The notes under the pieces: generated by a model
The model's input: the letters and a program-made list of their open reading frames with translations, nothing else
Told to the model about the DNA's origin: nothing
The model's database searches: none
Part shown: in pieces, positions 8,529 to 18,539 of the stretch
Layout of the letters: every line of letters starts with the position of its first letter
How positions within the stretch are numbered: position 1 is the first letter of the stretch
Source of the DNA: Rhodococcus qingshengii JCM 15477
Lineage (GTDB): Bacteria; Actinomycetota; Actinomycetes; Mycobacteriales; Mycobacteriaceae
DNA length: 64,000 nucleotides
Assembly (NCBI RefSeq): GCF_023221595.1
Contig: NZ_CP096563.1
Location: forward strand, 2,152,501 to 2,216,500
Direction: 5' to 3'
Translations under genes and position numbers: made by a program

Positions 8529-9665
8529 ATGAGCAACTCGATAACGATCATCGGGGCGGGCCTCGGCGGTCTGACCCTCGCGCGTGTCCTTCACGTTCAT
8601 GGAATTCGGTCGAAGATCTACGAGGCGGAACTGTCGGCAGAAGCTCGCACGCAGGGCGGTCAACTCGACATCCACGAACACAACGGTCAGGCCGCGCTCG
8701 ACGCTGCCGGCCTTACCGACGAGTTCCGCGCGATCATCCACGCGGGCGGCGCCGCGTCGCGCGTACTCGATCAACACGCCGCCGTGCTCCTCGACGAACC
8801 CGACGACGGCACGGGAGCACGTCCCGAGGTGCTGCGCGGCGACCTCCGTCGAATCCTGATTGATTCCCTTCCGGACTACACGATCGAATGGGGACGCAAA
8901 GTCGACACTGTGCGCTCGCTCGGAGATGATCGCCACGAGTTGACCTTCGTCGACGGTTCGACAGTGACCACCGACTTTCTCGTCGGTGCAGACGGTGCCT
9001 GGTCGAAGGTCCGGCCGCTGCTCTCCGATGCGAAGCCGGAATACGTCGGCACCACGTTCGTCGAGACCTACCTCTACGACGTCGACGAGAAGCATTCGGC
9101 TGCAGCCGAAGCCGTCGGGGACGGGGCGATGTACGCGCCCGCACCAGGAAAAGCGATCGCCGCGCATCGAGAGGCGGGAGACATCGTGCACACCTACGTT
9201 CAGCTGAACCGTCCGGCGGAGTGGTTTGCCGGTATCGATTTCACCGACGCCGCCGCTGCGACAGCGCGGGTCGCGGCCGAGTTCGACGGTTGGGCACCGG
9301 AACTCACGGCGCTGATCACCGATGGCGAAACCGCTCCGATTCCGCGCGCGATCCATGCACTTCCCGACGAGCACCGATGGGATCGCGTGCCTGGGGTGAC
9401 GCTCCTCGGTGACGCGGCGCACCTGATGTCCCCGTCCGGTGAGGGTGCGAACTTGGCGATGTTCGACGGCGCCGAACTGGGAAAGGCGATCGCCACGCAC
9501 CCCGACGACATCGAAGGGGCACTCGCCGAGTACGAAGAAGCGATGTTCGTGCGCAGCGCATCCGAGGCCGCGGACTCGCACGTGATCCTTGATCTCTGCC
9601 TCGGTGAAGGCACACCGTATTCACTGGTCGATTTCTTCACCGGCGCTGCTTCCATATCCGGATAA
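8529..9665 (+). CDS. TetX-like FAD-dependent monooxygenase
   Basis: This 378-residue flavoprotein hydroxylase has the N-terminal FAD motif G-A-G-L-G-G (residues 9-14), an internal G-G-Q-L-D-I segment, and the second FAD motif G-D-A-A-H-L-M-S-P at about residue 294, followed by G-E-G-A-N-L-A-M-F-D-G. The length and these motifs match the TetX subgroup, which hydroxylates tetracyclines, but many chromosomal relatives act on other aromatic compounds. Tetracycline degradation is only a possibility. It is divergent from the TetR gene and controlled through the two palindromes in between. Confidence 0.8.
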   Translation: MSNSITIIGAGLGGLTLARVLHVHGIRSKIYEAELSAEARTQGGQLDIHEHNGQAALDAAGLTDEFRAIIHAGGAASRVLDQHAAVLLDEPDDGTGARPEVLRGDLRRILIDSLPDYTIEWGRKVDTVRSLGDDRHELTFVDGSTVTTDFLVGADGAWSKVRPLLSDAKPEYVGTTFVETYLYDVDEKHSAAAEAVGDGAMYAPAPGKAIAAHREAGDIVHTYVQLNRPAEWFAGIDFTDAAAATARVAAEFDGWAPELTALITDGETAPIPRAIHALPDEHRWDRVPGVTLLGDAAHLMSPSGEGANLAMFDGAELGKAIATHPDDIEGALAEYEEAMFVRSASEAADSHVILDLCLGEGTPYSLVDFFTGAASISG

Positions 9666-9672
9666 TGGGCGA

Positions 9673-10506
9673 ATGCCTGTTGATTCCACTCCTTGGTCTG
9701 CCGCGATTGCGCACGTGAGCGGTCTCTCGAAGGGCGGCCCGTTGGATCGAAATCGCCGGGTGACGTTGCACTTTCATCCGGACCTCCCGTCTGAACGTGG
9801 TCTGACACTGGCCTCGATCGCACGTCAAGGCACCTATGTGACCCAGTTCGAGACTCGAACGAGCAACGGCGGACTGACGGCGCATCACGGCGGCGATCGT
9901 TGGCGTTGGGAGAGTCGGATATTCGGCGGAGCCTACGACGAGCGAGAGCCCTCGGAACGGCCGAAGTACGGATCGTTGAACTTCTCCGCCGATCCCTACG
10001 GGGCATCCCCTCGGTTCGGCTCGTCCTACTTCCGGCTTGCCGAGCACACACTCGACCGCACCACCTTCTGCTTTCCGGACAGCGTCTTCGAGCCTGATCT
10101 CTTCGGAACGGCCGAAGCGATGAGCTTGGTCGACGCCGCACGGGCTGCCGAGCTCGACGATCCGCTCGACCACTACATCGAGGCGCACGTCCACGGCGCC
10201 GTCGACATCGGAACGGACGTCGAGGCGCTCGTTCTGGATCCGAGTTACCGGGGCACACTGATCGAAGAGATCGCCCACTCGCTCACGTGCCCGGTGCTGT
10301 GGCACGAGGGATACGCGGTCGATGTCGACGAGATAGCCGAACATCCCGAATACCGGGGAGCGGCCGTGATCGACCTTGCCCGAGAAATTGCGCACGGCAG
10401 GCGGCTGACGCCTGCCGTACTGGGGCTCGCACGGGGTGCATCCTTCGATCCGCAGGACGTCAAGAAGGTTTGGCACTACATCGCTCGATTCGGCGGCAGA
10501 GCGTAG
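9673..10506 (+). CDS. DUF3626 domain protein
   Basis: This 277-residue protein matches my recollection of the actinobacterial DUF3626 family across its full length: an R-V-T-L-H-F-H-P-D motif near the N-terminus, a Y-G-S-L-N-F-S-A-D-P-Y-G-A-S-P-R-F-G-S-S-Y-F segment, and E-A-H-V-H-G-A-V-D with several conserved histidines and acids in the middle. The His/Asp-rich motifs suggest metal binding, but I know of no assigned function. It begins 7 nt after the TetX-like gene, so it may be translated from the same message and share its TetR control. Confidence 0.6.
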   Translation: MPVDSTPWSAAIAHVSGLSKGGPLDRNRRVTLHFHPDLPSERGLTLASIARQGTYVTQFETRTSNGGLTAHHGGDRWRWESRIFGGAYDEREPSERPKYGSLNFSADPYGASPRFGSSYFRLAEHTLDRTTFCFPDSVFEPDLFGTAEAMSLVDAARAAELDDPLDHYIEAHVHGAVDIGTDVEALVLDPSYRGTLIEEIAHSLTCPVLWHEGYAVDVDEIAEHPEYRGAAVIDLAREIAHGRRLTPAVLGLARGASFDPQDVKKVWHYIARFGGRA

Positions 10507-10544
10507 AACTGGGCATTCGCGTACAGCTGCCCGTCGACGACCGC

Positions 10545-10558
10545 CGGTCCCGGGACCG
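10545..10558. promoter_or_regulatory. 14-bp perfect palindrome upstream of nitrate reductase
   Basis: CGGTCCCGGGACCG is a perfect palindrome in the 180-bp gap between the DUF3626 gene and the nitrate reductase gene. It could be an operator or part of a terminator for the upstream gene. No T-run follows. I do not recognise a known regulator motif. Confidence 0.35.
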
Positions 10559-10686
10559 CACATCGGTCCGAAGGGCGCGGTGAGGAAAGAGTGATTGATA
10601 CGCAACATCGAGCATGAACTCCCGAAACAACTGCATCCGAAGATAGAAGTCGACCTTGATCCTCGGTCGAAGGGATGCATGAATCG

Positions 10687-13600
10687 ATGGGCGCTCAACT
10701 CACCACCACCAGTGTCGACACACTCTGCGCATACTGCGGGGTGGGCTGTGGTCTTGTCCTCGACATCATCACCGATCCCGAGACGGGTCGTCGGAAGGCT
10801 GCGAAGTCTTCCGGTCTGAAGACACATCCCACCAACTTCGGGCGTCTGTGCACCAAAGGCACCACGACCGCAGACATGCTCGCCGGCCCGGGGCGCATGG
10901 AATCTGCATATCGCCGTCCGCGCCGAGGTGATGCGATCGAAGCGGCGGACATGGCCGCAGTCATCACTGACACCGCCCAGCGCCTGCGGGCAATAATCGA
11001 CGAGCACGGTCCCGACGCGTTTGCGTTGTACGTGTCCGGGCAGATGTCACTCGAAGCTCAGTACCTGTCGAACAAACTGGCCAAGGGCTTCATCGGGACC
11101 AATCAGATCGAATCGAATTCCCGTTTGTGCATGGCGAGTGCCGGCACCGGCTACAAGCAGTCACTCGGGGCCGACGGACCGCCCGGTTCCTATCAGGACT
11201 TCGAACACGCCGACGTGTTCTTCGTGACCGGCGCGAACATGGCGGACTGCCATCCGATCCTTTTTCTGCGGGTGCAGGAGCGGATCAAGGCAGGCGCGAA
11301 GCTGATCGTCGTCGATCCTCGACGCACCGCCACCGCCGACAAGGCGAACTTGTTCCTGCAGATCGCTCCCGGCACCGATCTCGCGCTACTCAACGGACTA
11401 CTCCACCTGCTCGTCGTGAACGGCCACACAGATCCGGACTTCATCGCCGACTTCACCGAAGGCTGGGAGGTCATGCCCAGTTTCCTCGCGGAGTACACGC
11501 CTGCGAAGGTCAGCGAGATCACCGGTATCCCCGAGGCCGACATCCGCACTGCAGCGCAGTGGATCGGTGAGGCTGCAAACTGGATGAGCTGTTGGACAAT
11601 GGGTTTGAACCAGAGCACCCACGGCACGTGGAACACCAACGCCATCTGCAACCTTCACCTTGCGACCGGTGCGATCTGCAAGCCCGGCAGCGGTCCGTTC
11701 TCGTTGACCGGTCAGCCGAACGCCATGGGTGGGCGTGAAATGGGCTACATGGGGCCAGGTTTGCCCGGCCAGCGTGCCGTGATGGTCGACGCCGATCGCG
11801 ACTTCGTCGAGGACCGATGGGGGATCCCGCAGGGCTCGCTGCGCACCGACATCGGCGGTGGCACCATTGACATGTTCTCCCGAATGGCGGCGGGCGACAT
11901 CAAAGCGTGCTGGATCATCTGCACCAATCCCGTTGCGACGGTAGCCAACCGCAAGACCGTCATCGACGGCTTGGAGAAGGCCGACCTCGTCATCACCCAG
12001 GATGCTTTCCTGGGCACCGAGACCAACGAATACGCCGATGTTCTGCTGCCTGCTTCGCTGTGGACAGAGTCCGACGGAGTGATGATCAATTCCGAACGCA
12101 ACCTGACGCTCTTTCAGCAGGCACTGGATCCGGTTGGGCAAGCGCTGCCTGATTGGCAGATCATCGCCCGGATCGCCTGCGAGATGGGGTACGCCGAAGC
12201 GTTCACCTACACCTGTGCCGAAGAGGTGTTCGAAGAGATCAAGCAGTTCTGGAATCCGAAGACCGGCTACGACTTACGCGGCGTCACCTACGAGCGCCTC
12301 CGCAAGACATCGATCCAGTGGCCATGCCCGCCAGACAGTGATCAGGACCGTCATCCCATCCGATACGTCAATGACGGTGTCAGTCAAGGGCTCCTGATCC
12401 GCGAGGACGGCAGCACTCCGAGGCTCGCATTTCCCACCGCCACTGGCCGTGCGATGTTCTTCGCACGGCCGCACATGCTTCCCGCCGAAATGCCCGACGA
12501 CGACTACCCCTTCCTGCTCAACACCGGTCGTCTCGCGCACCAGTGGCACACCATGACCAAGACCGGCAAGGTGGCCAAGTTGAACAAGCTCAACCCAGGT
12601 CCCTTCGTCGAGATCCATCCCGACGACGCCGCCAGGCTCGGCATCGTCGACCAGGATGCGATCGAGGTTGCCTCACGCCGCGGTCGCGCTGTGCTTCCGG
12701 CTGTTGTCACCGACCGAGTGCGTCCGGGGAACTGCTTTGCCCCATTTCACTGGAACGACGCCTTCGGTGAATATCTGTCCATCAACGCCGTCACCAACGA
12801 CGCCATCGACCCTGCCTCGCAGCAACCGGAGTTCAAAGCCTGCGCTGTCACTATGACGAAGGTCGCCGTGAACACACCTGAAACAGTGCTCGCCGAGGCG
12901 GCGCTGGTGGCTCCCGCGCCAGCTGATCGGGCTTTGTCGCGAACCGATGTCCTCGCAGATGTCCTCGGTCAAACAGGAACACCTGCAGTGGTATTCGATG
13001 CGCTCCAGCAGAGCTACCTGGCCGGCCTTCTCGCTGCGTTGCGTGCGGACGCCGATCGCACTGCCGGGGTACCTACCTTGCCGTCGACGGCACCGTTCGA
13101 TGCCGAAAAGCGGATGTGGGTCGACGGTGTTCTGGCCGGCCTGTACTCGCGGATCTCACTTCCTGACACCGACGGGCCTGCGTTGTCATCGAGTCCGAGT
13201 ATTGGATCCGAGCGCGCGCCGATCGTGGTGCTCTGGGCATCCCAGACCGGAAACGCGGAAGAATTCGCTGCTGAGTGCGCCACTCGTCTCGGGGGAATCG
13301 GCTTGCCCGTGGTGATGCACGCGATGGACGAGTTTCCCGCCGCCGACTTGGCAGCTACCAGAGAGGTCCTGCTGATCACCAGTACCTCCGGTGACGGCGA
13401 ATCTCCGGACAACGGCAGCGGTTTCTGGGATGCGTTGTCTGCTGACACGGCGCCCCGCATGTCCGAGACACGTTATGCAGTAATCGCTTTCGGCGACTCG
13501 AACTATGCCGACTTCTGTGGACACGGACGAAAGCTCGACGCCCGCCTTGCCGAACTGGGAGCCAGTCGTATCGTCGATCGCGCCGACTGCGAGCCCGATT

Positions 13601-14058
13601 TCGAGGACACCGCTGCTGGATGGCTGGAGGCGGTCACGGCTGAGCTTCGGAGCTCGGTGGCCGGCGAGACGACCGACGTTCTCGTTGCAAAGAAGAATTC
13701 TGGGACAACCGTTGCAGCCGAGCCGATTTCACCGGCGATGTCGCCGCCGCTGCGATACAACAAGAAGGCGCCACTGACCACAGCCTTGACGCGCAATGTC
13801 GTGCTCAACCGTCCGGGTTCTTCCAAAGACGTGCGGCAGTTGGGCTTTCACCTTCCAGGTGACACGGTCAGTTACGAAGCCGGCGACGCTCTCGGAGTCT
13901 GGCCCCGAAACAGCTCTCCGTTTGTCGACGAGTGGCTCACCCTTACTGGCCTCGACGGTGACGAGACCGTCGAACTGGGGCAGTACGGGGAAATGACGCT
14001 TCGCTGCGTACCGCGCTCACCGAGCGCTTGGAGATCACTCGAATCTCGACCGACATGA
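10687..14058 (+). CDS. Assimilatory nitrate reductase fused to flavodoxin/diflavin reductase, N-terminal portion (frameshifted)
   Basis: This is a molybdopterin bis-MGD oxidoreductase of the NasA/NarB type. The N-terminal [4Fe-4S] ligands are Cys14, Cys17, Cys21 and Cys55, followed by the Mo-cofactor domains and the [10 protein letters not shown] segment. From about residue 845 a flavodoxin domain ([11 protein letters not shown]) is fused on, as in sulfite reductase alpha subunits, and the FAD-binding domain begins near residue 1030. The frame then breaks near 14000-14020 and hits a stop at 14056. Downstream sequence in the frame one base earlier continues the protein. The ATG at 10687 is preferred because AGGG directly abuts the earlier ATG at 10675. 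Together the parts would form a roughly 1,400-residue NADPH-dependent nitrate reductase in one chain. Confidence 0.8.
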   Translation: MGAQLTTTSVDTLCAYCGVGCGLVLDIITDPETGRRKAAKSSGLKTHPTNFGRLCTKGTTTADMLAGPGRMESAYRRPRRGDAIEAADMAAVITDTAQRLRAIIDEHGPDAFALYVSGQMSLEAQYLSNKLAKGFIGTNQIESNSRLCMASAGTGYKQSLGADGPPGSYQDFEHADVFFVTGANMADCHPILFLRVQERIKAGAKLIVVDPRRTATADKANLFLQIAPGTDLALLNGLLHLLVVNGHTDPDFIADFTEGWEVMPSFLAEYTPAKVSEITGIPEADIRTAAQWIGEAANWMSCWTMGLNQSTHGTWNTNAICNLHLATGAICKPGSGPFSLTGQPNAMGGREMGYMGPGLPGQRAVMVDADRDFVEDRWGIPQGSLRTDIGGGTIDMFSRMAAGDIKACWIICTNPVATVANRKTVIDGLEKADLVITQDAFLGTETNEYADVLLPASLWTESDGVMINSERNLTLFQQALDPVGQALPDWQIIARIACEMGYAEAFTYTCAEEVFEEIKQFWNPKTGYDLRGVTYERLRKTSIQWPCPPDSDQDRHPIRYVNDGVSQGLLIREDGSTPRLAFPTATGRAMFFARPHMLPAEMPDDDYPFLLNTGRLAHQWHTMTKTGKVAKLNKLNPGPFVEIHPDDAARLGIVDQDAIEVASRRGRAVLPAVVTDRVRPGNCFAPFHWNDAFGEYLSINAVTNDAIDPASQQPEFKACAVTMTKVAVNTPETVLAEAALVAPAPADRALSRTDVLADVLGQTGTPAVVFDALQQSYLAGLLAALRADADRTAGVPTLPSTAPFDAEKRMWVDGVLAGLYSRISLPDTDGPALSSSPSIGSERAPIVVLWASQTGNAEEFAAECATRLGGIGLPVVMHAMDEFPAADLAATREVLLITSTSGDGESPDNGSGFWDALSADTAPRMSETRYAVIAFGDSNYADFCGHGRKLDARLAELGASRIVDRADCEPDFEDTAAGWLEAVTAELRSSVAGETTDVLVAKKNSGTTVAAEPISPAMSPPLRYNKKAPLTTALTRNVVLNRPGSSKDVRQLGFHLPGDTVSYEAGDALGVWPRNSSPFVDEWLTLTGLDGDETVELGQYGEMTLRCVPRSPSAWRSLESRPT

Positions 14059-14876
14059 TTCGATTCGTGCATCAACGAACCCGCGATTCGGACCTGGCCG
14101 AGTTGTTGAAGCCGGAGAATGTCTCCACGTTCAAAGACTGGTCGTGGGGACGACAGTCCGTCGACATTCTCGCGCAGTCGCCCGTTCGTGCCTCGACAGA
14201 CGAATGGCTCTCGCTGCTCAAACCGATTCAGCCGCGGCTGTATTCGATATCTTCCAGTCCGAAGGAGAACCCACGCGAAGTGCAGTTGACGGTGTCCGCG
14301 GTGCGATACAACGTTGCGGGTGTCCCACGGCGTGGAGTGTGCTCGACTTACCTCGCCGACCACGCTCACGATGACGACATCGGTATCTACGTGCAGAAGT
14401 CGACCCACTTCCGGCCACCTTCCGATCCCGAGACCCCGATGATCATGGTCGGTCCGGGGACCGGCATTGCACCGTTCCGTGCCTTCCTGCATGAGCGGCG
14501 GGCATTGGGGCACACGGGCCCGAACTGGCTGTTCTTCGGAGAACAGCACGCCGCGACCGACTTCTACTACCGCGAAGAAATCGAAGAATTGCGGAAAGAC
14601 GGATTCCTCACCGAACTCGACCTCGCGTTTTCCCGGGATCAAGCCGACAAGGTCTACGTGCAGGACCGGATGCGTGAGCGGGGTGCGCTGCTGTGGGAGT
14701 GGTTGCAGAAGGGAGCGCACTTCTACGTCTGCGGCGATGCCAACCGGATGGCCAAGGACGTCGACAGTGCCCTCAACGGGGTGGTCGCTCAACACGGAAA
14801 ACTGGCTCCTCGCAGTGCCGAGGCATACGTGAAGGCTCTTTCGGCGGAGAAGCGCTATGTCCGGGACGTCTACTGA
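14028..14876 (+). CDS. Nitrate reductase fusion, C-terminal FAD/NADPH-binding portion (after frameshift)
   Basis: This stretch continues the diflavin reductase module. It has the FAD motif R-L-Y-S-I-S-S-S-P and the NADPH motif [12 protein letters not shown], then ends with the Y-V-R-D-V-Y tail typical of CysJ-like proteins. The frame is open from about 13983, and the protein match ([11 protein letters not shown]) begins at about 14010. It has no ribosome site of its own and a TTG at best, so independent translation is unlikely. Adding one base or removing two near 14005 would join it to the upstream part. It is either an inactivating mutation or a sequencing error. Confidence 0.75.
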   Translation: MEITRISTDMIRFVHQRTRDSDLAELLKPENVSTFKDWSWGRQSVDILAQSPVRASTDEWLSLLKPIQPRLYSISSSPKENPREVQLTVSAVRYNVAGVPRRGVCSTYLADHAHDDDIGIYVQKSTHFRPPSDPETPMIMVGPGTGIAPFRAFLHERRALGHTGPNWLFFGEQHAATDFYYREEIEELRKDGFLTELDLAFSRDQADKVYVQDRMRERGALLWEWLQKGAHFYVCGDANRMAKDVDSALNGVVAQHGKLAPRSAEAYVKALSAEKRYVRDVY

Positions 14877-14882
14877 CGTCGA

Positions 14883-15347
14883 TCAGACAGCGCCCTTGAA
14901 CCCGTGCTGACGCCAGGCCTCGTACGTCACGAGGGCGGCAGCGTTGGACAGGTTGAGGGACCGGCGTCCGGGCAGCATCGGGATACGCAGGCGCTCGGTG
15001 ACGTGTTCATCCGCCAATACTTCTTCGGACAGTCCGGTGGGTTCGGGTCCGAACAGCAGGACGTCGCCGGGTTGGTAGGCGATATCGGCATACGACGTGG
15101 TCGCGTGCGCGGTGAAGGCGAATACGCGAGCGGGGGTGACGGCTTCCCAGGCAGCGGTCAGGTTTTCGTGGACCGTGACAGTCGCCAGGTCGTGGTAGTC
15201 CAAGCCTGCGCGCTTGAGCTTCGGCTCCGACAAGTCGAACCCGAGAGGGCCGACCAGGTGGAGTTCGCAACCGGTGCCCGCGACCATGCGGATCGCGTTT
15301 CCGGTGTTGGGCGGGATGCGGGGCTCGTGGAACATCACTCGGAACAC
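14883..15347 (-). CDS. trmL: tRNA (cytidine(34)-2'-O)-methyltransferase
   Basis: This 154-residue SPOUT-fold enzyme closely matches TrmL in length and motifs: H-E-P-R-I-P-P-N-T-G-N-A-I-R near the N-terminus, L-L-F-G-P-E-P-T-G-L in the knot region, and R-S-L-N-L-S-N-A-A-A-L-V at the C-terminus. It should methylate the 2'-O of the wobble base of tRNA-Leu species using SAM. The start is uncertain: GTG 15347 gives a TrmL-like N-terminus, ATG 15335 is four codons shorter, and longer versions run into the divergent gene. It is convergent with the nitrate reductase gene. Confidence 0.85.
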   Translation of the reverse strand: MFRVMFHEPRIPPNTGNAIRMVAGTGCELHLVGPLGFDLSEPKLKRAGLDYHDLATVTVHENLTAAWEAVTPARVFAFTAHATTSYADIAYQPGDVLLFGPEPTGLSEEVLADEHVTERLRIPMLPGRRSLNLSNAAALVTYEAWRQHGFKGAV

Positions 15348-15483
15348 TCGAGGAACTGTACCGGGCGACGTATCGGTGCCCACGTCCGTGAGAAGACCGG
15401 TCGGGAAGTGTGGGCGAATTGGTAACAAACCGGCCAGTCCGTGCGAATCTATTTCCGGCACTCTTCGCAGAACGGACATTTTG

Positions 15484-16164
15484 ATGAACCCTCCCGCCGG
15501 TTGGAACCCCGACCCCTTCGACCCCACGATCGACCGTTACTGGGACGGTCAGCAGTGGACCGCGCAGACACGGCCCAAGGGCGTCGACGCACCCACTCAG
15601 GCTTTCGGCACTCCCACGCAGGTCTTCGGCGCACCCGGATCGGCGGTGCCGGACACTAGCGCCGAGGAAGGCAAGACGCGGCGTAAGTGGCCGTGGATCG
15701 CCGGCGCGGCAGTCGTGGGGCTGGTTGCCATCGCCGCGGCGACGGGCGCGGGCAAGTCGGAAGAATCGACGACGCCTGCTGTGACCACTTCTACGACAGC
15801 GGCGGCGACGACAACCAAAAGCACGGTCCCGTCGACGACGAAGACCACGACTTCGTCCCTCTTGCCGACGACGACAACGATCGTGCCGCCACCGACGACA
15901 ACCACCGTGGCAATAGTGCCGCTGGTTCCGCAGGTCCCGGAGACCACGACTACGCCGTATGTTCCGCCCGCTCCGGCGTACACACCGCCGAAGACAACGG
16001 AACCGGCGTACGTTCCGCCGCCGGCCAAGGTGCCCGACGCGGGGGTGTATTACGCCAACTGTGCAGCCGTGCGAGCGGCCGGTGCTGCCCCGATCTACCG
16101 CGGCGATCCCGGCTATTCGTCCAAGCTTGATCGTGACGGTGACGGCGTGGCCTGCGAGACCTAG
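15484..16164 (+). CDS. Membrane-anchored excalibur-domain protein with DUF2510 head
   Basis: This 226-residue protein has three clear parts. An N-terminal DUF2510 motif (P-P-A-G-W-N-P-D-P with W-D-G-Q-Q-W-T) is followed by one transmembrane helix around residues 66-82, then a long Thr/Pro-rich linker and a C-terminal excalibur calcium-binding motif ending D-R-D-G-D-G-V-A-C-E. Such proteins sit in the membrane with the calcium-binding end outside; their role is unknown. The ATG at 15484 starts directly at the DUF2510 motif. The low-complexity linker is probably glycosylated or wall-spanning. Confidence 0.75.
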   Translation: MNPPAGWNPDPFDPTIDRYWDGQQWTAQTRPKGVDAPTQAFGTPTQVFGAPGSAVPDTSAEEGKTRRKWPWIAGAAVVGLVAIAAATGAGKSEESTTPAVTTSTTAAATTTKSTVPSTTKTTTSSLLPTTTTIVPPPTTTTVAIVPLVPQVPETTTTPYVPPAPAYTPPKTTEPAYVPPPAKVPDAGVYYANCAAVRAAGAAPIYRGDPGYSSKLDRDGDGVACET

Positions 16165-16197
16165 GCGATCGAACCGGTGTCGGTGCGGCGGGGCAGT

Positions 16198-16818
16198 ATG
16201 GACGGCATGCTCCCCGAAGAATCCGACGATGTCGTCGGCGAAGACTATTCAGACGCGCGGCTGGCCGGGCAGAAGTGGCGTCAGCGCACTTTCACCAACT
16301 GCAATTTCCGAGACGCCGACCTCACCGGACTCACGACGGAGTCGGTGGTGTTCACGGATTGTGATTTCACCGGCACCGATCTGGGGGAGTCCGTGCACAC
16401 GGGAACTGCGTTCCGCTCGTGCAATTTTGCCCGGACCAGCCTGTGGCACAGCACGTTCCGAAACTGCAGTCTGCTCGGGTCGACGTTCGACGGTTGCCGC
16501 ATCCGGCCGTTGACGCTCGACGAAGTCGACTTCTCGTTGACCTCACTCGGCGGGGCGGACCTGAGAAAGATCGACTTCACCTCATGCCGCTTCCGTGAAG
16601 CGAACCTGGTTCGGGCCGACATGCGGGGCGCGGTGCTGGCGTCGGCGGATCTGTCCGGTGCTCGTACGGGTGGACTCAAACTCGAAGGTGCAGACCTGCG
16701 CGGTGCACGGATCGATCCGAGCCTGTGGACGTCCGCGTCCGTCGGAAACGCGCAGATCGAGTTGATGCAGGCGGTGGCGTACGCGTCGGCGCACGGTCTT
16801 GTCGTCGACATGAAGTAG
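16198..16818 (+). CDS. Pentapeptide-repeat protein
   Basis: This 206-residue protein is built from A(D/N)LXX-type pentapeptides, for example D-A-D-L-T, G-A-D-L-R, E-A-N-L-V and S-A-D-L-S, predicted to form a right-handed quadrilateral beta helix. Some family members (MfpA, Qnr) mimic DNA and protect gyrase from fluoroquinolones, but most have no known role, and the sequence does not place this one in that subgroup. The start is uncertain among GTG 16177, ATG 16198 and ATG 16207; I prefer 16198 because GGGG lies about 6 nt upstream. Confidence 0.75.
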   Translation: MDGMLPEESDDVVGEDYSDARLAGQKWRQRTFTNCNFRDADLTGLTTESVVFTDCDFTGTDLGESVHTGTAFRSCNFARTSLWHSTFRNCSLLGSTFDGCRIRPLTLDEVDFSLTSLGGADLRKIDFTSCRFREANLVRADMRGAVLASADLSGARTGGLKLEGADLRGARIDPSLWTSASVGNAQIELMQAVAYASAHGLVVDMK

Positions 16819-16824
16819 CAGCGC

Positions 16825-17100
16825 CTAGCTCTCCAAGCGCTCCTCGAGGCGCACCGTCACCAGCTCGCCGGTCTCCTTGCCGATGGCTTTGCGAAGATCG
16901 GCTTTGACCGGCAGCTTGTGGTTACCGTCTCCCAACGCCATGAACGAACTCTGGAACGGATGTCCGTCGATCGTCCCGCGTACCTTGACCAGGCCGCGGG
17001 TGCCGAAGAACTCGGCGGACTCCGGCCAGATCACATAAGTCCACCCGCCCTTGGCGTCGCTCTTCTGCAGGGAGGCCGTGAATTCCTTGTCCAGCAACAT
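16825..17100 (-). CDS. DUF1905 domain protein
   Basis: This 91-residue protein matches the DUF1905 pattern: an F-T-A-S-L start, G-W-T-Y-V, a central [14 protein letters not shown], and a late L-R-K-A-I-G-K segment. The fold is a small beta barrel and the function is unknown. It follows the GNAT gene by 32 nt on the same strand, so the two may be co-transcribed. Confidence 0.75.
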   Translation of the reverse strand: MLLDKEFTASLQKSDAKGGWTYVIWPESAEFFGTRGLVKVRGTIDGHPFQSSFMALGDGNHKLPVKADLRKAIGKETGELVTVRLEERLES

Positions 17101-17132
17101 GATGTCGGTCCTTTCGAACTCGTCCCAGTCGA

Positions 17133-17645
17133 TCAGCGGATGAATTCCCGTGCGAGCAGATCCATCAGCAGCCCGTCCTTCCACACACCATGGCGATCTC
17201 GCGAATACTCGCGCATCACCCCGACGTCTTTGAACCCCACCGATCGGTAGCACGCGATGGCGACGGAGTTGTCGACTTCCGGGTCGATGACCAGACGGTG
17301 GAATGCGAGGTCGTCGATCAGGTGGGCACACAGCACGCGAATCGATTCGCGACCGAACCCTCGGCCGTGGAAGTCGGGATCGAGGAACAAGTCGAGCCCG
17401 GCGTGGCGGAAGTCGGGGTTGTCCTCCGCCTCATACCACTGGATGAAGCCGATCAGGTGGTCGCCGTGGAAGATGCTGTAGCGCGTGGTGCCAGCCTCCG
17501 GCGCTGCAGGCCAGTCGTCGTCGGGATTTTGCCACCAGTGCACGACGTCCGGGTGCAGGTGAATTGCTCGCAGACGGGCGTGATGATCGGGCGCGACGGG
17601 GGAGAGGAGCACCCTCGGGCCGCGTAGTTCCGGAGCCGTTGTCAC
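17133..17645 (-). CDS. GNAT-family N-acetyltransferase (AAC(6')-like)
   Basis: This 170-residue acetyltransferase has the acetyl-CoA pyrophosphate-binding motif G-R-G-F-G-R-E-S and a C-terminal [10 protein letters not shown] motif. The layout resembles the RimJ/AAC(6') group, which acetylates amino groups of small molecules or protein N-termini; the substrate here is unknown. The start is GTG at 17645. It is divergent from folD, with only 22 bp between the two start codons. Confidence 0.8.
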   Translation of the reverse strand: MTTAPELRGPRVLLSPVAPDHHARLRAIHLHPDVVHWWQNPDDDWPAAPEAGTTRYSIFHGDHLIGFIQWYEAEDNPDFRHAGLDLFLDPDFHGRGFGRESIRVLCAHLIDDLAFHRLVIDPEVDNSVAIACYRSVGFKDVGVMREYSRDRHGVWKDGLLMDLLAREFIR

Positions 17646-17667
17646 TCATCGACCCTAACCTGGAACA

Positions 17668-18534
17668 ATGGTCGCCGTGACTGCAACGATCCTCGACGGC
17701 AAAGCTACCCGCGACGAAATCTTCGAAGACCTGAAGGTGCGGGTGAGCGCTCTGAAGGCAGAGGGCATCACACCCGGCTTGGGCACCATCCTGGTGGGCG
17801 ACGACCCCGGATCCGCGGCTTACGTGCGCGGCAAGCACAACGACTGCGCCAAGGTCGGTATCAATTCTTTGCGACGCGACCTGCCTGCCGACATCACGCA
17901 GGAGCAGCTCAACGCGACGATCGACGAGCTCAATGCCAATCCCGAGTGCACCGGCTACATCGTGCAGTTGCCGCTTCCCAAGCACCTTGACGAGAACGCA
18001 GCCCTCGAGCGCATCGACCCCGACAAGGACGCCGACGGCTTGCACCCGGTCAACCTCGGTCGACTGGTGTTGGGCAAGGAAGCCCCGCTGCCGTGCACCC
18101 CGCGTGGAATCCTGCATCTCCTGCGCCGCTACGAGGTCCCTATTGCAGGCGCACACGTGGTGGTAGTCGGACGAGGCGTCACAGTCGGTCGCCCGATCGG
18201 ATTGCTGCTGACTCGTCGTAGCGAGAACGCGACGGTCACGCTCTGCCACACCGGTACCCGCGATCTCGCGGCCGAGGTTCGCCGCGCCGACATCATCGTC
18301 GCTGCCGCAGGCGTTCCCGGCCTCATCACCGCAGACATGGTCAAGCCCGGGGCAGCGGTCCTCGACGTCGGCGTCAGTCGCACCGACGACGGCCTGCGCG
18401 GCGACGTCGCAGCCGACGTCAACGAGGTCGCCGGCTTCGTCTCACCCAATCCCGGTGGTGTCGGACCGCTGACCCGCGCGTTCCTGATCACCAACGTGGT
18501 CGAGCGCGCCGAGCGGGTTCTGGCCGGAGTCTGA
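17668..18534 (+). CDS. folD: Bifunctional methylene-THF dehydrogenase/cyclohydrolase FolD
   Basis: This 288-residue enzyme has the family signatures [11 protein letters not shown], the D-A-D-G-L-H-P-V-N segment, and the NADP-binding [11 protein letters not shown]. It interconverts methylene-, methenyl- and formyl-tetrahydrofolate in the cytoplasm. Translation may begin at ATG 17668 or at GTG 17677. A DUF3017 membrane gene follows after 5 nt, the usual actinobacterial pairing. The one-carbon role fits the nearby methionine genes only in a general way, as they are 3 kb away and separately controlled. Confidence 0.95.
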   Translation: MVAVTATILDGKATRDEIFEDLKVRVSALKAEGITPGLGTILVGDDPGSAAYVRGKHNDCAKVGINSLRRDLPADITQEQLNATIDELNANPECTGYIVQLPLPKHLDENAALERIDPDKDADGLHPVNLGRLVLGKEAPLPCTPRGILHLLRRYEVPIAGAHVVVVGRGVTVGRPIGLLLTRRSENATVTLCHTGTRDLAAEVRRADIIVAAAGVPGLITADMVKPGAAVLDVGVSRTDDGLRGDVAADVNEVAGFVSPNPGGVGPLTRAFLITNVVERAERVLAGV

Positions 18535-18539
18535 GTCCG

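Noticed and set aside
16198..16818. Pentapeptide protein as a fluoroquinolone-resistance MfpA/Qnr protein
   Set aside because: Only the general repeat is visible; nothing in the sequence places it in the gyrase-protecting subgroup.
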